A stretch of DNA of 64,000 nt from an uncultured Prevotella sp. (GCA_905233825.1 CAJOFE010000030.1:1-64000); one strand, 5' to 3'; shown: positions 35,726 through 46,572, counted from the stretch's first letter. Notes: a model not told the origin generated them from the letters alone. Translations and numbers: made by a program.

Positions 35726-36487
35726 ATGAGATACTTTGTGACTTTGAGCTACGACGGGACGCGCTACCACGGATGGCAGGTGCAGCCCAACGGAATCTCG
35801 GTGCAGGAGGAGCTGCAACGGGCTCTGTCGCTATTGCTCAGGCAGGACATACAGGTGACGGGAGCTGGAAGGACGGATGCTGGGGTACACGCACGGATGA
35901 TGGTGGCACACTTTGATCTTGAAGGAGGAAGGAGTAAGGAGGAAGGAGAAAGTAGAGAAGAGATTGACTGCAAGCAGTTGGTGTATAAGCTAAACAAGTT
36001 GCTACCACAGGATATTGCCGTGCAAAAGGTGGAGCCTGTGGCAGATGATAAGCATGCCCGTTTCTCGGCCCTCGCGCGTACCTATTATTATTATTTGCAC
36101 ACGGTGAAATCGCCTTTCCTGCGCCATTACTCGTGCGAACTGCACTATCCGTTGGATTTCGACAGGATGAACGAGGCTGCGAGGATGCTGTTGGATTATG
36201 AGGACTTCGGCGCATTCTGCAAGAGCCATGCTGATGTGAAGACAACGCTCTGTCAGGTGACGAAGGCGGAATGGCGCAGCGTGGGTGAGGGGCAGTGGCT
36301 GTTTGAGATTACTGCCAACCGTTTCCTGCGTAACATGGTGCGTGCCGTGGTGGGTACGCTTATAGAGGTGGGACGTGGACGTTTGTCGATGGATGACTTC
36401 CGTCGGGTTATTGAGGGAAAGCGTCGCACGGAAGCTGGCGAGTCGATGCCTGCCCATGCGCTGTTCTTGGTAAAAATAGAGTACTAA
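35726..36487 (+). CDS. truA: tRNA pseudouridine(38-40) synthase
   Basis: The 253-residue enzyme starts [18 protein letters not shown] and has [11 protein letters not shown] with catalytic Asp51, plus the C-terminal [19 protein letters not shown]. It isomerises uridines in the anticodon stem-loop. A purine-rich stretch at 35922-35962 encodes a polar insert ([13 protein letters not shown]), apparently a minisatellite expansion between AHFD and the next helix. A GTG three codons upstream (35717) is possible, but ATG 35726 fits the family. The membrane transporter gene follows after 5 bp. Confidence 0.93.
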   Translation: MRYFVTLSYDGTRYHGWQVQPNGISVQEELQRALSLLLRQDIQVTGAGRTDAGVHARMMVAHFDLEGGRSKEEGESREEIDCKQLVYKLNKLLPQDIAVQKVEPVADDKHARFSALARTYYYYLHTVKSPFLRHYSCELHYPLDFDRMNEAARMLLDYEDFGAFCKSHADVKTTLCQVTKAEWRSVGEGQWLFEITANRFLRNMVRAVVGTLIEVGRGRLSMDDFRRVIEGKRRTEAGESMPAHALFLVKIEY

Positions 36488-36492
36488 GCTTT

Positions 36493-37407
36493 ATGTGGCT
36501 GATTCTTGCTTTCCTCTCTGCAGCCTTTTTGGGCGTGTATGACTCGCTGAAGAAGAAGTCGCTCAAGGGGAATGCTGTACTACCCGTCCTCTTCCTGAAC
36601 ACGTTGTTCTCGTCGCTCATCTTTTTGCCGTTCATCGTGCTCAGTACGACAACGGGTCTGCTTGACGATACCATTCTGCATGTGCCCGTTGGCACATGGC
36701 ACGAACACCAGTACATTATTGGCAAAGCGCTAATTGTGCTGAGCAGCTGGGTGCTGGGTTATTTCGGCATGAAGCATCTGCCGCTGACCATCGTGGGGCC
36801 TATCAATGCTACGAGACCTGTGATGGTGCTGGTGGGTGCGTTGTTGCTGTTTGGTGAGCGACTGAACCTTTGGCAATGGGCAGGCGTACTGCTGGCAGTA
36901 GCCTCATTTCTGCTACTTAGTCGTAGCGGAAAGAAAGAGGGTATCGACTTCAAGCACGACCATTGGATTTATATGATTGTGGGTGCTGCCGTGCTTGGAG
37001 CGCTGAGCGGACTTTACGATAAATATTTGATGGCACCCGTGAGTGAGGGTGGAGTAGGACTCGACCGTATGTTGGTGCAGTCGTGGTATAACATCTACCA
37101 ATGTTTCATGATGCTGGCTATGCTCCTGTTGCTGTGGTGGCCCAAGCGCAGTCAGACCACGCCTTTCCATTGGGACTGGGCTATCGTGGGCATCAGCGTG
37201 TTCCTCTCTACGGCTGACTTCATGTATTTCTACTCGCTGTCGCTGCCCTCGTCGATGATTAGCATTGTTTCGATGATTAGGCGCGGATCGGTAGTGGTGA
37301 GCTTTGCCTGTGGCGCGATGTTCTTCCATGAAAAAAACCTCAGCGCCAAGGCTTTCGACTTGGCGCTGGTGTTGCTTGGAATGCTCTGCCTGTATATTGG
37401 CAGTTAA
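36493..37407 (+). CDS. EamA/DMT-family transporter
   Basis: The 304-residue protein has ten hydrophobic segments in two five-helix halves, the layout of drug/metabolite (EamA) transporters. It starts MWLILAFLSAAFLGVYDSLKKK and has ATRPVMVLVGALLLFGERLNLWQW at the end of the first half, with the conserved basic and aromatic residues of the family. Substrate is not predictable. It follows truA by 5 bp and overlaps the convergent rng gene by 4 bp. Confidence 0.8.
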   Translation: MWLILAFLSAAFLGVYDSLKKKSLKGNAVLPVLFLNTLFSSLIFLPFIVLSTTTGLLDDTILHVPVGTWHEHQYIIGKALIVLSSWVLGYFGMKHLPLTIVGPINATRPVMVLVGALLLFGERLNLWQWAGVLLAVASFLLLSRSGKKEGIDFKHDHWIYMIVGAAVLGALSGLYDKYLMAPVSEGGVGLDRMLVQSWYNIYQCFMMLAMLLLLWWPKRSQTTPFHWDWAIVGISVFLSTADFMYFYSLSLPSSMISIVSMIRRGSVVVSFACGAMFFHEKNLSAKAFDLALVLLGMLCLYIGS

Positions 37408-38972
37408 TCGTTCTGTTCTTGCATGTCGATGAACTGACGTTTCTGGTCATAGAACTCGTATTGCAGAAAAGCCAATTTCTGACTGGGAATGATGCGTATG
37501 CCCATGCCGTACTTCAACTGCCAGCGGCGCTTCAATGAGAAGACGCCCTTGTTGATATATGCAGCTACGTAAGGATGTACGTGCAATGAGAAGCGGCGGA
37601 TGCCTATCTGATTGACAAGACGGTCAATTTTGCTCTCTAATTGGTCGGTAAACAGGATGCTCGACTTGATCTTTCCCGTGCCGTGGCAAGTGGGACAACT
37701 TTCCTCAACGGCAACGTCCATAGCAGGACGTACCCGCTGACGGGTAATCTGCATGAGTCCAAACTTGCTCAGTGGCAGGATGTTATGGCGTGCACGATCT
37801 TTCTTCATGTTCTCGCACATGCGCTCGTAGAGCATCTGCCGATCTTCAGCCAGATTCATGTCGATGAAATCGACAACGATGATACCGCCCATATCGCGCA
37901 ATCGCAGTTGGCGTGCTAACTCGTCGGCAGCGCCGAGGTTGGTCTCGAGGGCGTTGGCTTCCTGTCCGTTTTCTTTCTTGATTCGCGTACCGCTGTTCAC
38001 ATCTACCACGTGCATAGCCTCGGTGTGCTCAATGATGAGATAGGCTCCCCGTTTGTAATTGACGGTACGTCCGAAGCCCGACTTGAGCTGCTTCGTGACG
38101 TTGAAATTGTCGAAAATGGGAACGTTGCCGTTGTAGAGCTTGACGATGTCGGCCTTTTCAGGGGCAATCATGCTGACATAGCCGTGAATCTGCTTAAAGA
38201 TGTCGGCGTCGTTCACATGGATTCCGTCGTAGGTAGGGTTGAAGAGGTCGCGCAGCAATGCTACGGTGCGTGTCTCTTCCTCGTGTACGAGCTTAGGTGC
38301 CTCGGTGGCTTTCTGTACCCGGGTGATAGCATCTTCCCATCGGCGCAGCAATGCTTTCAGTTCCTGATCAAGCTCAGCAGCCCTCTTGCCTTCGGCCACC
38401 GTACGCACGATGACACCGAAGTTCTTAGGCTTCATGCTTTGTACAAGCTGCTTCAGGCGTGAGCGTTCTTCGCTTTTCTTGATTTTGCTGCTGACATTGA
38501 CCTTGTCGCCAAAGGGGATGAGTACCATGTAGCGACCAGCAAAACTGAGGTCGCATGTGACGCGTGGTCCTTTGGTGTTGATGGGCTCCTTAACAATCTG
38601 CACCATAATTTCCTGACCTACCTTCAGGTTGTTCTGAATGCTACCTTCTTTGGGCAGGTCGGGCATGTGGGTGGCTTTCTGGATGGGGTAGAGCTTCTTG
38701 CGGTCGCTGGTTACCTGCTTGAGGTATTTTTCGTAAGAGCTGAATTGAAGTCCCATGTCAAGATAGTGCAGGAATGCTTCTTTTTCGCTTCCCACATCGA
38801 CAAAGCAAGCGTTCAGTCCGGGCATGAGCTTACGCACGCGCCCTAAGTAGATGTTGCCTACAGCGAATGAGGCCTCGCGTGGCTCGTTCTGATATTCCAC
38901 CAGGCTCTTGTCTTCGAGCAATGCGATGGAAATCTCTTTAGGCTGTACATCGATGATTACTTCGCTTGTCAT
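37404..38972 (-). CDS. rng: Ribonuclease E/G family protein
   Basis: The 522-residue protein begins MTSEVIIDVQPKEISIALLED and has an S1 RNA-binding domain (~residues 38-130), then the catalytic DNase I-like region with VVDVNSGTR (metal Asp) and IIVVDFIDMN, and the zinc-link CPTCHGTG that joins the dimer. It processes rRNA and tRNA 5' ends and starts mRNA decay. No long C-terminal scaffold is present, so it is RNase G-like. It lies after HU and the 29-residue basic protein, an order common in Bacteroidetes. The ATG at 38972 starts the conserved region. Confidence 0.9.
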   Translation of the reverse strand: MTSEVIIDVQPKEISIALLEDKSLVEYQNEPREASFAVGNIYLGRVRKLMPGLNACFVDVGSEKEAFLHYLDMGLQFSSYEKYLKQVTSDRKKLYPIQKATHMPDLPKEGSIQNNLKVGQEIMVQIVKEPINTKGPRVTCDLSFAGRYMVLIPFGDKVNVSSKIKKSEERSRLKQLVQSMKPKNFGVIVRTVAEGKRAAELDQELKALLRRWEDAITRVQKATEAPKLVHEEETRTVALLRDLFNPTYDGIHVNDADIFKQIHGYVSMIAPEKADIVKLYNGNVPIFDNFNVTKQLKSGFGRTVNYKRGAYLIIEHTEAMHVVDVNSGTRIKKENGQEANALETNLGAADELARQLRLRDMGGIIVVDFIDMNLAEDRQMLYERMCENMKKDRARHNILPLSKFGLMQITRQRVRPAMDVAVEESCPTCHGTGKIKSSILFTDQLESKIDRLVNQIGIRRFSLHVHPYVAAYINKGVFSLKRRWQLKYGMGIRIIPSQKLAFLQYEFYDQKRQFIDMQEQND

Positions 38973-39089
38973 GTTTTTCTTGAGCTTTGAACTTAATACT
39001 GTAATAATCATAGAAAAGGAGCACTCCCGGGCCATGTGTTATCAAGGGCACAGGGAAACGCTCCTTTCATTCATGTTGGGGCCGCCGTT

Positions 39090-39179
39090 TTACTTGCTCT
39101 TGTGGCGGTTCTTGCGCAGGCGCTTCTTACGCTTGTGCGTAGCCATCTTGTGGCCCTTCTTCTTCTTTCCGTTTGGCAT
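39090..39179 (-). CDS. 29-residue very basic protein, probably ribosome-associated
   Basis: A short frame between HU and rng encodes MPNGKKKKGHKMATHKRKKR and nine more residues ending KSK. Fifteen or more of 29 residues are Lys or Arg. This gene is conserved in Bacteroidetes at this position, and its RKKRLRKNRHK core resembles the AURKAIP1/COX24 (mS38-like) short ribosomal-protein motif. A ribosomal role is inferred from that likeness and from composition. It is too short for many gene finders. Confidence 0.75.
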   Translation of the reverse strand: MPNGKKKKGHKMATHKRKKRLRKNRHKSK

Positions 39180-39232
39180 AGTTGAATTTTTTAATTATTA
39201 AATTAATTCTTGAGTATTTCGCGGGTGCTATC

Positions 39233-39511
39233 TTATTTTCCCATCTTCTCAATGAAGCTCTTGCAGGGCTTGAATGCCGGTAGATCATGAGCCTCGATGA
39301 CCAATGTCGTATTCTTAGAGATGTTACGTGCGGTCTTCTTGGCGCGATGCTTGACGATGAAACTTCCAAAGCCGCGAAGATAGACGTTCTCTTTGTTCAC
39401 AGCTAGGCTGTTGCGTATTTCTTCCATCAGGGCTTCTACTGTAGCGGAAACTTCAGTTTTTCCGATGCCTGTGCGCATTGCAATTGAATTGACAATTTCT
39501 GCCTTTGTCAT
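39233..39511 (-). CDS. HU-family DNA-binding protein
   Basis: The 92-residue protein starts MTKAEIVNSIAMRTGIGKTEV and contains NVYLRGFGSFIVKHR, the conserved start of the DNA-gripping arm, then KTARNI and PAFKPCKSF. It bends DNA as a dimer and helps package the nucleoid. A minus-strand TATCTTTG (39564-39557) lies upstream. The basic 29-residue protein and rng follow downstream, probably on the same transcript. Confidence 0.92.
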   Translation of the reverse strand: MTKAEIVNSIAMRTGIGKTEVSATVEALMEEIRNSLAVNKENVYLRGFGSFIVKHRAKKTARNISKNTTLVIEAHDLPAFKPCKSFIEKMGK

Positions 39512-39629
39512 GATGCTTTCTCCTTATATTTTTATTGTGTTTCTAATTTGGGACTGCAAAGATACTCATTTTCAGTGAGATAAGAAAATTTTTTTTGTTC
39601 TTTTTTCAAAAAAACTTCTTTTTACTGCT

Positions 39630-40334
39630 TTATACGTGCTCTTCGAAATAATCAATCAACTGTTTACGGGCTTCTTCTTCGTTATTTTCTATATCGCGGA
39701 TGATGTGGCCTTTCTCTAATAGGGCAATGCGTGTAGAGATGTCGATGGTGTGTTGCAGATTGTGGCTACTGAGTAGAATCGTGGCTCCAGTCTGCTGGCT
39801 GTAGTCGGTGAGCATATGCTTCAAAATGCTTTGGCTGGTGGGGTCGAGAAAATTGAAGGGCTCATCGAGAATGACCAAGCGGGGTTGGCGTAGCAGAGTA
39901 GAGATGATGCCTACTTTCTGCTTGTTGCCAGCAGAGAGATTCCGAATGAGTTTCTTCTGCCCTAGGATCTCACCTCCAGAGAAGTGCTCAAAAGTCTGTA
40001 GCCTCTCTTCTAAGACGTTTTTAGGCATAGAGCATACCTTAGCAATGAAAGCAAAATACTCTTCAGGCGTGAGATAGTCGATGAGGAAGCCCTCATCGAT
40101 ATAGGCAGCGGTGGCCTGTTTCCACTCTTCCGAGGTAGAAGGGTCGATGCCATCTATCAGCACCTGCCCTTCATCGGGCTTCAGCAGGTCAAGTATCAGG
40201 CGAAACATGGTGGTCTTTCCTGCTCCGTTGTTGCCTACCAGACCCAACAGGTCGCCATCGTTCACGGTAAACGAGTCGATAGCGCATGCTGTGGTCTCGC
40301 CGAATGATTTCTTGAGGTTGGTTATCTGTATCAT
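39630..40334 (-). CDS. ABC transporter ATP-binding protein
   Basis: The 234-residue ATPase has Walker A GNNGAGKTT, Q-loop region AYIDEGFLIDYLTPEE, a signature LSAGNKQKVG (an unusual form of LSGGQ) and Walker B LVILDEPFNFLDP. It is of the type that pairs with ABC-2 membrane subunits for export, but no permease gene is adjacent on the visible side: secA lies upstream and HU downstream. The ATG at 40334 is preferred over a TTG three codons upstream. The partner and substrate are unknown. Confidence 0.85.
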   Translation of the reverse strand: MIQITNLKKSFGETTACAIDSFTVNDGDLLGLVGNNGAGKTTMFRLILDLLKPDEGQVLIDGIDPSTSEEWKQATAAYIDEGFLIDYLTPEEYFAFIAKVCSMPKNVLEERLQTFEHFSGGEILGQKKLIRNLSAGNKQKVGIISTLLRQPRLVILDEPFNFLDPTSQSILKHMLTDYSQQTGATILLSSHNLQHTIDISTRIALLEKGHIIRDIENNEEEARKQLIDYFEEHV

Positions 40335-40362
40335 AACTCTCAATTCCCAATTTTCAAATCGA

Positions 40363-43300
40363 TTACACTAGTCCTTTTCCGTGACAGTTCTTGAACTTCT
40401 TGCCACTTCCGCAGGGACATGGATCGTTGCGGCCAGGTAGTTTGTCCTTGATGATAGGTGTGCGCGGTTGCTGAGAACGGGTGTCGTGCTGGGCGGCTGC
40501 TCGCTGACCCTGATCGACGAGCTGCTCTTCCTGAGCCGACTGCTTGTTCTCCGTGTATTGCCTACGATCGGTATGCTCTTCGGGAGCTGCCTCCTGCACC
40601 TGTTGGTTCTGTAACTCAGGAATCTGTGCACGGGTGAGGATGATGACCTGACGGTTGAACATGTCATTGACCATGTTGTCGAATAGCTTGGCACTTTCCA
40701 GCTTGAAGATGAGCAGCGGGTCCTTCTGTTCGTAGCTGGCGTTCTGTACCGAGTGTTTCAACTCGTCCAGCTCGCGCAGGTTCTCTTTCCAGGCATCATC
40801 GATGATGTGGAGCAACATCTGCTTTTCAAACTCCTTCACCACCGACTTGCACTCCGTCTCGTAGGCTTCCTTCAGATTACATGCAATGTTGTAGGTTTTG
40901 CGTCCGTCGGTGATAGGTACGAGGATGCGCTCGTACATGTGACCTTGGTTTTCATATACCTGTTTGATGATAGGCATCGCCACCTCTCGGATGCGGTCGC
41001 AACGATGGTTGAAGTGTGCCAGTACCTCTTGGAAAGCGTTCTCGGCAATCTCCTCGCGGTGACGCAGGTCGAGGAACTGCTCCTCGGTGAAGGGTACCTC
41101 CATACCAAAGAGACGTATAAACTCCTCCTTACAGCCTATGTAGTCGTTGCGTTCGATAGTAGTGCTGACGCGATCCCACAAAGTGTTGGCAATATCCATG
41201 CCGATGCGTTCACCCATCAGGGCGTGACGGCGCTTCTCGTAGATAACGGTACGCTGTTTGTTCATCACGTCGTCGTATTCCAGCAGGCGCTTACGTACGC
41301 CGAAGTGGTTTTCCTCCACTTTCTTTTGGGCGCGCTCAATGCTGTTGCTGATCATGGAACTCTCAATCATGTCGCCCTCCTTGAAGCCTAAGCGGTCCAT
41401 GACGCGAGCGATGCGCTCTGATGCGAAGAGACGCATCAACTTATCTTCCAATGATACATAGAATACGGACGATCCAGGATCACCCTGACGGCCGGAACGA
41501 CCACGCAACTGGCGATCGACTCGGCGGCTCTCGTGGCGCTCGGTACCTATGATAGCCAGACCTCCGGCGGCTTTCACCTCGGGCGACAGCTTAATATCGG
41601 TACCACGACCAGCCATGTTCGTAGCGATGGTGACAGCACCACGACCCTGACTGTCTTGTTGGCCTGCCAATGCCACGATGTCGGCCTCCTTCTGGTGCAA
41701 CTTGGCGTTCAGTACCTGGTGGGGAATACCTTCGCGCTGTCCTGTCTCGGGATTGACATACATCGAGAGCATGCGCGACAGCAATTCAGAGATTTCCACC
41801 GAGGTAGTACCAATCAGGGTGGGGCGTCCGGCATTGCGCATCTTCACGACCTCATCAATGACGGCACGGTATTTTTCACGCTGGGTCTTATAGACGCGGT
41901 CGTCCATATCGTTACGGATGACAGGCTTGTTGGTGGGAATCTCCACCACGTCGAGCTTGTAGATGTCCCAGAACTCACCAGCCTCGGTGATGGCTGTACC
42001 AGTCATACCTGCCAGCTTATGGTACATGCGGAAGTAGTTCTGTAGGGTGATGGTGGCAAAGGTCTGCGTGGCCGCTTCGACCTTTACGTGCTCCTTGGCC
42101 TCCACAGCCTGGTGCAGTCCGTCGCTCCAGCGACGTCCCTCCATGATACGTCCCGTCTGTTCATCCACAATTTTCACCTCGCCGTCGATAACCACGTATT
42201 CGTCGTCACGATTGAACATACAGTAGGCCTTGAGCAGCTGCTGCAAGGTGTGCACACGCTCGCTCTGCACGGCATAATGGGCCATGAGCTCGTCTTTTTT
42301 ATTCACGCGCTCCTCATCGGTGAGGCCGGTTTCGGCTTCCAGAGCCGAAAGCTGTGCAGTAATGTCAGGCAGCACGAAGAGCTGTGGATCATTGACCTGT
42401 CCGGCCAGCCATGCAGTACCCTTGTCAGTCAGGTCGCAGGAGTTTAGTTTCTCATCGACCACAAAATAAAGCGGCTCGACACATTCTGGCATGCGGCGGT
42501 TGTTATTCTCCATATAAGTCTCCTCGGTTTTCAGCATTCCGGCCTTGATGCCTTCTTCGGAGAGATACTTGATAAGGGGCTTGTTCTTGGGTAATGCCTT
42601 ATGTGAGCGGTAGAGTGAGAGGAATCCCTCTTCCAACAGTTTCTTGTCGTCCTTCTCCATGCCAGCGCTGATTTTCTGCTTGGCATCGGCAAGGAACTGG
42701 GTGGCCAGTTGGCGCTGTACGCCGACAATCTTCTCCACAAGCGGCTGGTATTCTTCGAACATCTGCACCTCGCCCTTGGGTACAGGACCACTGATGATAA
42801 GTGGTGTACGTGCATCGTCAATCAGCACGGAGTCCACCTCGTCGACGATGGCGTAGTTGTGTGAACGTTGCACCAGGTCAGCAGGTGAGATGGCCATATT
42901 GTCACGCAGATAGTCGAAACCGAACTCGTTGTTCGTTCCAAAGGTGATGTCGGCCATATAAGCCTTGCGACGTTCTGGGGAGTTGGGACGGTGCTTGTCG
43001 ATGCAATCGACGCTTAGTCCGTGGAACATATAGAGCGGCCCCATCCATTCGGAGTCACGCTTGGCCAGATAGTCGTTCACGGTGACTACATGCACACCAT
43101 TGCCCGTGAGGGCATTGAGGAACACAGGCAGGGTGGCAACAAGGGTCTTACCTTCACCTGTGGCCATCTCGGCAATCTTACCCTGATGCAGCACGACGCC
43201 GCCGAATAGCTGTACGTCGTAGTGTATCATTTCCCATTTCAGGTCGTTACCGCCAGCCGTCCAATGATTGTGATAGATGGCTTTGTCACCGTCGATGGTG

Positions 43301-43740
43301 ATGAAGTCTTTCTTGGGGTCGCCTGCCAACTCACGGTCGAAATCGGTAGCCGTGACGATAGTCTCCTCGTTCTCGGCAAAGCGACGGGCCGTTTCCTTTA
43401 CGATGGCAAACACCTCGGGCATCACTTCATCGAGTGCTTTCTCATAGACTTCGAGAGCTTCTTTCTCCAACTTATCAACCTTGGCGAAAATGTCAGCACG
43501 TTCGTCAAGGGGCGTATCCTCAATAGTAGCCTTTAGTTTCTCTATCTCTGCCTTTTGCTCTGTGGCGGCTGCCTGTACCTGACTACGGATTTCTTGTGTG
43601 CGGGCTCGAAGGCTATCGTTGTCGAGTGCCTCAATCTTGGGCGTCTGTGCCTTTACTTTCTCCACGAAAGGCTGTATAAGTTTCATGTCGCGCGAAGACT
43701 TATCGCCGAACAACGATCTTAAAATCTTGTTGAAATTCAT
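40363..43740 (-). CDS. secA: Preprotein translocase ATPase SecA
   Basis: SecA drives unfolded preproteins through SecYEG. The 1125-residue protein has the DEAD motor ([14 protein letters not shown]alker [16 protein letters not shown] motif II), the preprotein cross-linking domain, motif VI in [14 protein letters not shown], the helical scaffold and wing domains, and a C-terminal zinc-binding SEC-C tail [15 protein letters not shown]. It is about 220 residues longer than E. coli SecA, as is usual in Bacteroidetes, from an N-terminal insertion near residues 60-110, expanded loops, and a Gln-rich linker before the tail. A TACCTTTG box (43801-43794) lies upstream. Confidence 0.97.
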   Translation of the reverse strand: MNFNKILRSLFGDKSSRDMKLIQPFVEKVKAQTPKIEALDNDSLRARTQEIRSQVQAAATEQKAEIEKLKATIEDTPLDERADIFAKVDKLEKEALEVYEKALDEVMPEVFAIVKETARRFAENEETIVTATDFDRELAGDPKKDFITIDGDKAIYHNHWTAGGNDLKWEMIHYDVQLFGGVVLHQGKIAEMATGEGKTLVATLPVFLNALTGNGVHVVTVNDYLAKRDSEWMGPLYMFHGLSVDCIDKHRPNSPERRKAYMADITFGTNNEFGFDYLRDNMAISPADLVQRSHNYAIVDEVDSVLIDDARTPLIISGPVPKGEVQMFEEYQPLVEKIVGVQRQLATQFLADAKQKISAGMEKDDKKLLEEGFLSLYRSHKALPKNKPLIKYLSEEGIKAGMLKTEETYMENNNRRMPECVEPLYFVVDEKLNSCDLTDKGTAWLAGQVNDPQLFVLPDITAQLSALEAETGLTDEERVNKKDELMAHYAVQSERVHTLQQLLKAYCMFNRDDEYVVIDGEVKIVDEQTGRIMEGRRWSDGLHQAVEAKEHVKVEAATQTFATITLQNYFRMYHKLAGMTGTAITEAGEFWDIYKLDVVEIPTNKPVIRNDMDDRVYKTQREKYRAVIDEVVKMRNAGRPTLIGTTSVEISELLSRMLSMYVNPETGQREGIPHQVLNAKLHQKEADIVALAGQQDSQGRGAVTIATNMAGRGTDIKLSPEVKAAGGLAIIGTERHESRRVDRQLRGRSGRQGDPGSSVFYVSLEDKLMRLFASERIARVMDRLGFKEGDMIESSMISNSIERAQKKVEENHFGVRKRLLEYDDVMNKQRTVIYEKRRHALMGERIGMDIANTLWDRVSTTIERNDYIGCKEEFIRLFGMEVPFTEEQFLDLRHREEIAENAFQEVLAHFNHRCDRIREVAMPIIKQVYENQGHMYERILVPITDGRKTYNIACNLKEAYETECKSVVKEFEKQMLLHIIDDAWKENLRELDELKHSVQNASYEQKDPLLIFKLESAKLFDNMVNDMFNRQVIILTRAQIPELQNQQVQEAAPEEHTDRRQYTENKQSAQEEQLVDQGQRAAAQHDTRSQQPRTPIIKDKLPGRNDPCPCGSGKKFKNCHGKGLV

Positions 43741-43832
43741 TTTTTTATATACGATTTACGGATTTACAATTCTTTTTATTCTAAATGCGGGTGCAAAGGT
43801 ACGCATTTTTTTGCTGAAATCAGCAAGAAAGT

Positions 43833-45413
43833 TTAAAATAATGGTTCAGATGAGCATGCATTAGGGGCGCGGATGCGTATTGCACGGGCAATTGTCGGTG
43901 CTATACGATCTGTTGTGACAGGTGTCTGAACACGCTCAGCATGTGTTCCGGCACCGAATATGATAATAGGGAATTGTGTAAACGAAGCCACGGACATCTC
44001 GCTTTCCTGAGTGTCCTCATTCAGTATTTTCCATCCTGGTGCAGCCTCAATGATGATATCACCACAGCGTTGCGGGTTGAAGGCATTACGTATTTTCTCT
44101 GTCTGTGGGCTTTGGGAAGTAAGCAGTTGCAGGGAAGTATATACATTGCGCACTCCCGACATCATAGCGATGATTTCCTGAGCACGGCCCGTTGCTTCTC
44201 CAATACTGATTTTCTTTGTTTCTAAGAGCTTGTGGTTTAGGAATATCTGGTTGCGGAAAACAGTCTCTACATAATTGTCTTGTCCCCAGATGGCTCCTAA
44301 GTACATGTTCATTAGATTGGCCGTCCGGTTGATATTCAGGGTGCCTGTAGGGATGCGGAAACGTTCGTAATCGGCTGATTCGATTTCGCTATAGCCAGTA
44401 CTCGTGATGACATAGAGCACATTTTCGGCTCCCATCGTTCGTGACGTGTAGCTGACGAGGTTGCTTAACTCTTGGTCCAGTCGCACATAGGTGTCTTGCA
44501 ACTCCATCTGACAATCTGTCATGCTTTGATGACCGAATGTGCCAGCATAATAAGTCACGCACAACAAGTCTGTCACTCTGTCGGAGCCCATGCCATTGGC
44601 ACTAATGCATTGCTGTGCCATCTCGGTTACTTCGGCATTAACCAAGGCACTTTGCTTATAGCTTCCGAAGCGTTGATAGCCGGAGAACTTGTGCTTGAAG
44701 GGTTTTTCGTTCTCTGTCTGGAGGAAAAAGTTGAACGAGCCGGTTGCTTCGCTAAACGGTTCCCACACGATGTCGCCTATCTTCTTGTTCAGGGAGTGCA
44801 AGTCGTTGTAGGACTGTAGCCATGCAGGCACATTTTGGAGGTAGTAGATAGAAGAACACCACTCACCATAAATGTCGTCAATCCAAAGTGCACAGTCAGC
44901 AGCATGACCTGCAGAAAGCACGGCAGCATCACGATAAGGAGCTACGGCATAGACCAGTGCTTTACCACCTGTCGCCACCTTAAGCTCGTCTCCAAGCGTT
45001 GATGCTGAAATACTTGAAGGTGAGGCTGTTTCGGCGGTAAGCATGCCTGTATATTTGGAGTCGTCAACGCAACCCATGGGGCGTAGGGTCTCGCGGTTGA
45101 GCCAGCGATTACCTACAATACTATTATAATAGGGCGTGGTGCCGGTTGCAATGGCTGCGATGGCCGATGCCCGATCGACAGGTGCAAAAGGATAGGATAC
45201 ATTTGAGAAGACCATGCCTTCGCGAAGTAGGCGTTTCAGTCCTCCCTCGGAATAGAGTGGGGCAAAAGCTTCCAGATAGTCTGTACGTAGCTGGTCGATA
45301 GTAATGCTCACCACAAGACGGGGCGCGTTTTTGGGTCCCGTTTCTTGTGCTAGAGCTTCGGTGTTGATGCCCAAGATGGCCAGCAGCGTGATGTAGAGGT
45401 ATCTATTTGTCAT
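43833..45413 (-). CDS. Periplasmic alkaline-phosphatase-superfamily protein
   Basis: The 526-residue protein has a signal peptide (MTNRYLYITLLAILGINTEALA) and then VVSITIDQLRTDYLEAF, where Asp would bind the first metal; PFAPVDRASAIAAIATG holds the likely nucleophile in place of the usual threonine region, and later DLLCVTYYAGTFGHQS and ITSTGYSE contribute metal ligands. It resembles nucleotide pyrophosphatase/phosphodiesterase-type enzymes of Bacteroidetes. The canonical metal-binding HxxD/HG are less clear than in close alkaline phosphatases, so activity is uncertain. It overlaps the upstream DUF4105 gene by 11 bp. Confidence 0.75.
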   Translation of the reverse strand: MTNRYLYITLLAILGINTEALAQETGPKNAPRLVVSITIDQLRTDYLEAFAPLYSEGGLKRLLREGMVFSNVSYPFAPVDRASAIAAIATGTTPYYNSIVGNRWLNRETLRPMGCVDDSKYTGMLTAETASPSSISASTLGDELKVATGGKALVYAVAPYRDAAVLSAGHAADCALWIDDIYGEWCSSIYYLQNVPAWLQSYNDLHSLNKKIGDIVWEPFSEATGSFNFFLQTENEKPFKHKFSGYQRFGSYKQSALVNAEVTEMAQQCISANGMGSDRVTDLLCVTYYAGTFGHQSMTDCQMELQDTYVRLDQELSNLVSYTSRTMGAENVLYVITSTGYSEIESADYERFRIPTGTLNINRTANLMNMYLGAIWGQDNYVETVFRNQIFLNHKLLETKKISIGEATGRAQEIIAMMSGVRNVYTSLQLLTSQSPQTEKIRNAFNPQRCGDIIIEAAPGWKILNEDTQESEMSVASFTQFPIIIFGAGTHAERVQTPVTTDRIAPTIARAIRIRAPNACSSEPLF

Positions 45414-46572
45414 GTCGATGTATCCAAAATCTTAATAGCAAACATAGTGCCACACATTCCATTCCCTCGGCATAGTCCTGCCAGATGCCAGCAATGAAGA
45501 ATGCGATGATACATCCCAGCATGATGTGGAACCATCGTGTTTTCTTCCTTCTGATGACGGCTGGAATGAATAGTAGTGCAAGCGGGTTGAGGATGAGCAG
45601 CTGGAAATTGATGCTGGTAGCAGGGTGCTCAGAGAATATCATCAGTACAAGAATGCAGCCTGCCAGACTTGTTAGCAGCATCAGTAGCACGTCCCACCAT
45701 ACCAATGTCTTGCCTTTATGCAGCTCATAGGCCATGATAAGGAGCGACAACCCTAATAATATTAATGTACACGCGAAAGGTGATAGCGGAAACTCTTTCT
45801 CCACGGGCTGATTACCTTGAGGCACATGAACGATGTGTCGTAACACCAGCGGACGGCTGACCCCTTGTCGTTCTACAGAGGCATGGTCGAAGTCCCACTC
45901 CAGATTCATGGGAAGGAACTGCTGTTCGCGGTGAGTAGTCTTTATGTCAGCCTTTACGCCTAAAAGCAGGTCGTTTCCGAAAGCTGCCCAGGGGTGCTCC
46001 TCGGTACATTGGTGAATCATTTGGCGGAATGTGGGCTCGTAGTCTTTTCGTTCAGCATAGCTGACCGTTCCGTTCAGGCTTTTCTCGATGATGTTTCGGG
46101 GGCGTGTGGAGCAGTTGTCATAAAAAAAGTTGTAGCGATAGACGGGGTTCTTCAGATTGTCACCGAGGGCTTTCTCCAGCTGTATCTTCTCTTCGGGTAT
46201 CAGGTCGAGTATCTGCTCTTTGACGCTGCTGCCCCATTTGCGATAGTAGTCGCACCAACGGGTGAAACTGCTGGTGCACTCTAGCATGTAGTCGGTCTTT
46301 CCCATGACAAAACGCCAGACGAAGTGGGGCTTTCGGAAGTCGAAGACACCATAGTTGAATACCCAATGGCGGTCTGTACGCAGGTCATGATAGTGTAGGG
46401 CTGTATGGCCATACAGACTATATACCTCGTTATGGGGCGAACAGGTCAGTAGTCCTATTTCAATGCTGTCCATTGGGGTCTTGCTGTTGTCTTGGGCATG
46501 TGACGAAAGGCTTGCCGCAAACACGAAGACAAGCAAGGAAAGAGTCCTAAAAATGTTTTCAAAACGTTTCAC
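45403..46572 (-). CDS. DUF4105 (Lnb-type) membrane protein
   Basis: The 389-residue protein has a signal peptide, a periplasmic DUF4105 domain (residues ~35-250) with SLYGHTALHYHD, FNYGVFDF and FYDNCSTRPRNII, then at least four membrane helices near the C-terminus. The conserved His and the NCSTRPR cysteine suggest a papain-like acyltransferase fold. This family has been linked to lipoprotein N-acylation (Lnb) in Bacteroidetes that lack Lnt; the assignment here is from family likeness only. It starts the two-gene unit with the phosphatase gene. A TAATTTTG box (46584-46577) overlaps the upstream region. Confidence 0.8.
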   Translation of the reverse strand: MKRFENIFRTLSLLVFVFAASLSSHAQDNSKTPMDSIEIGLLTCSPHNEVYSLYGHTALHYHDLRTDRHWVFNYGVFDFRKPHFVWRFVMGKTDYMLECTSSFTRWCDYYRKWGSSVKEQILDLIPEEKIQLEKALGDNLKNPVYRYNFFYDNCSTRPRNIIEKSLNGTVSYAERKDYEPTFRQMIHQCTEEHPWAAFGNDLLLGVKADIKTTHREQQFLPMNLEWDFDHASVERQGVSRPLVLRHIVHVPQGNQPVEKEFPLSPFACTLILLGLSLLIMAYELHKGKTLVWWDVLLMLLTSLAGCILVLMIFSEHPATSINFQLLILNPLALLFIPAVIRRKKTRWFHIMLGCIIAFFIAGIWQDYAEGMECVALCLLLRFWIHRHDK

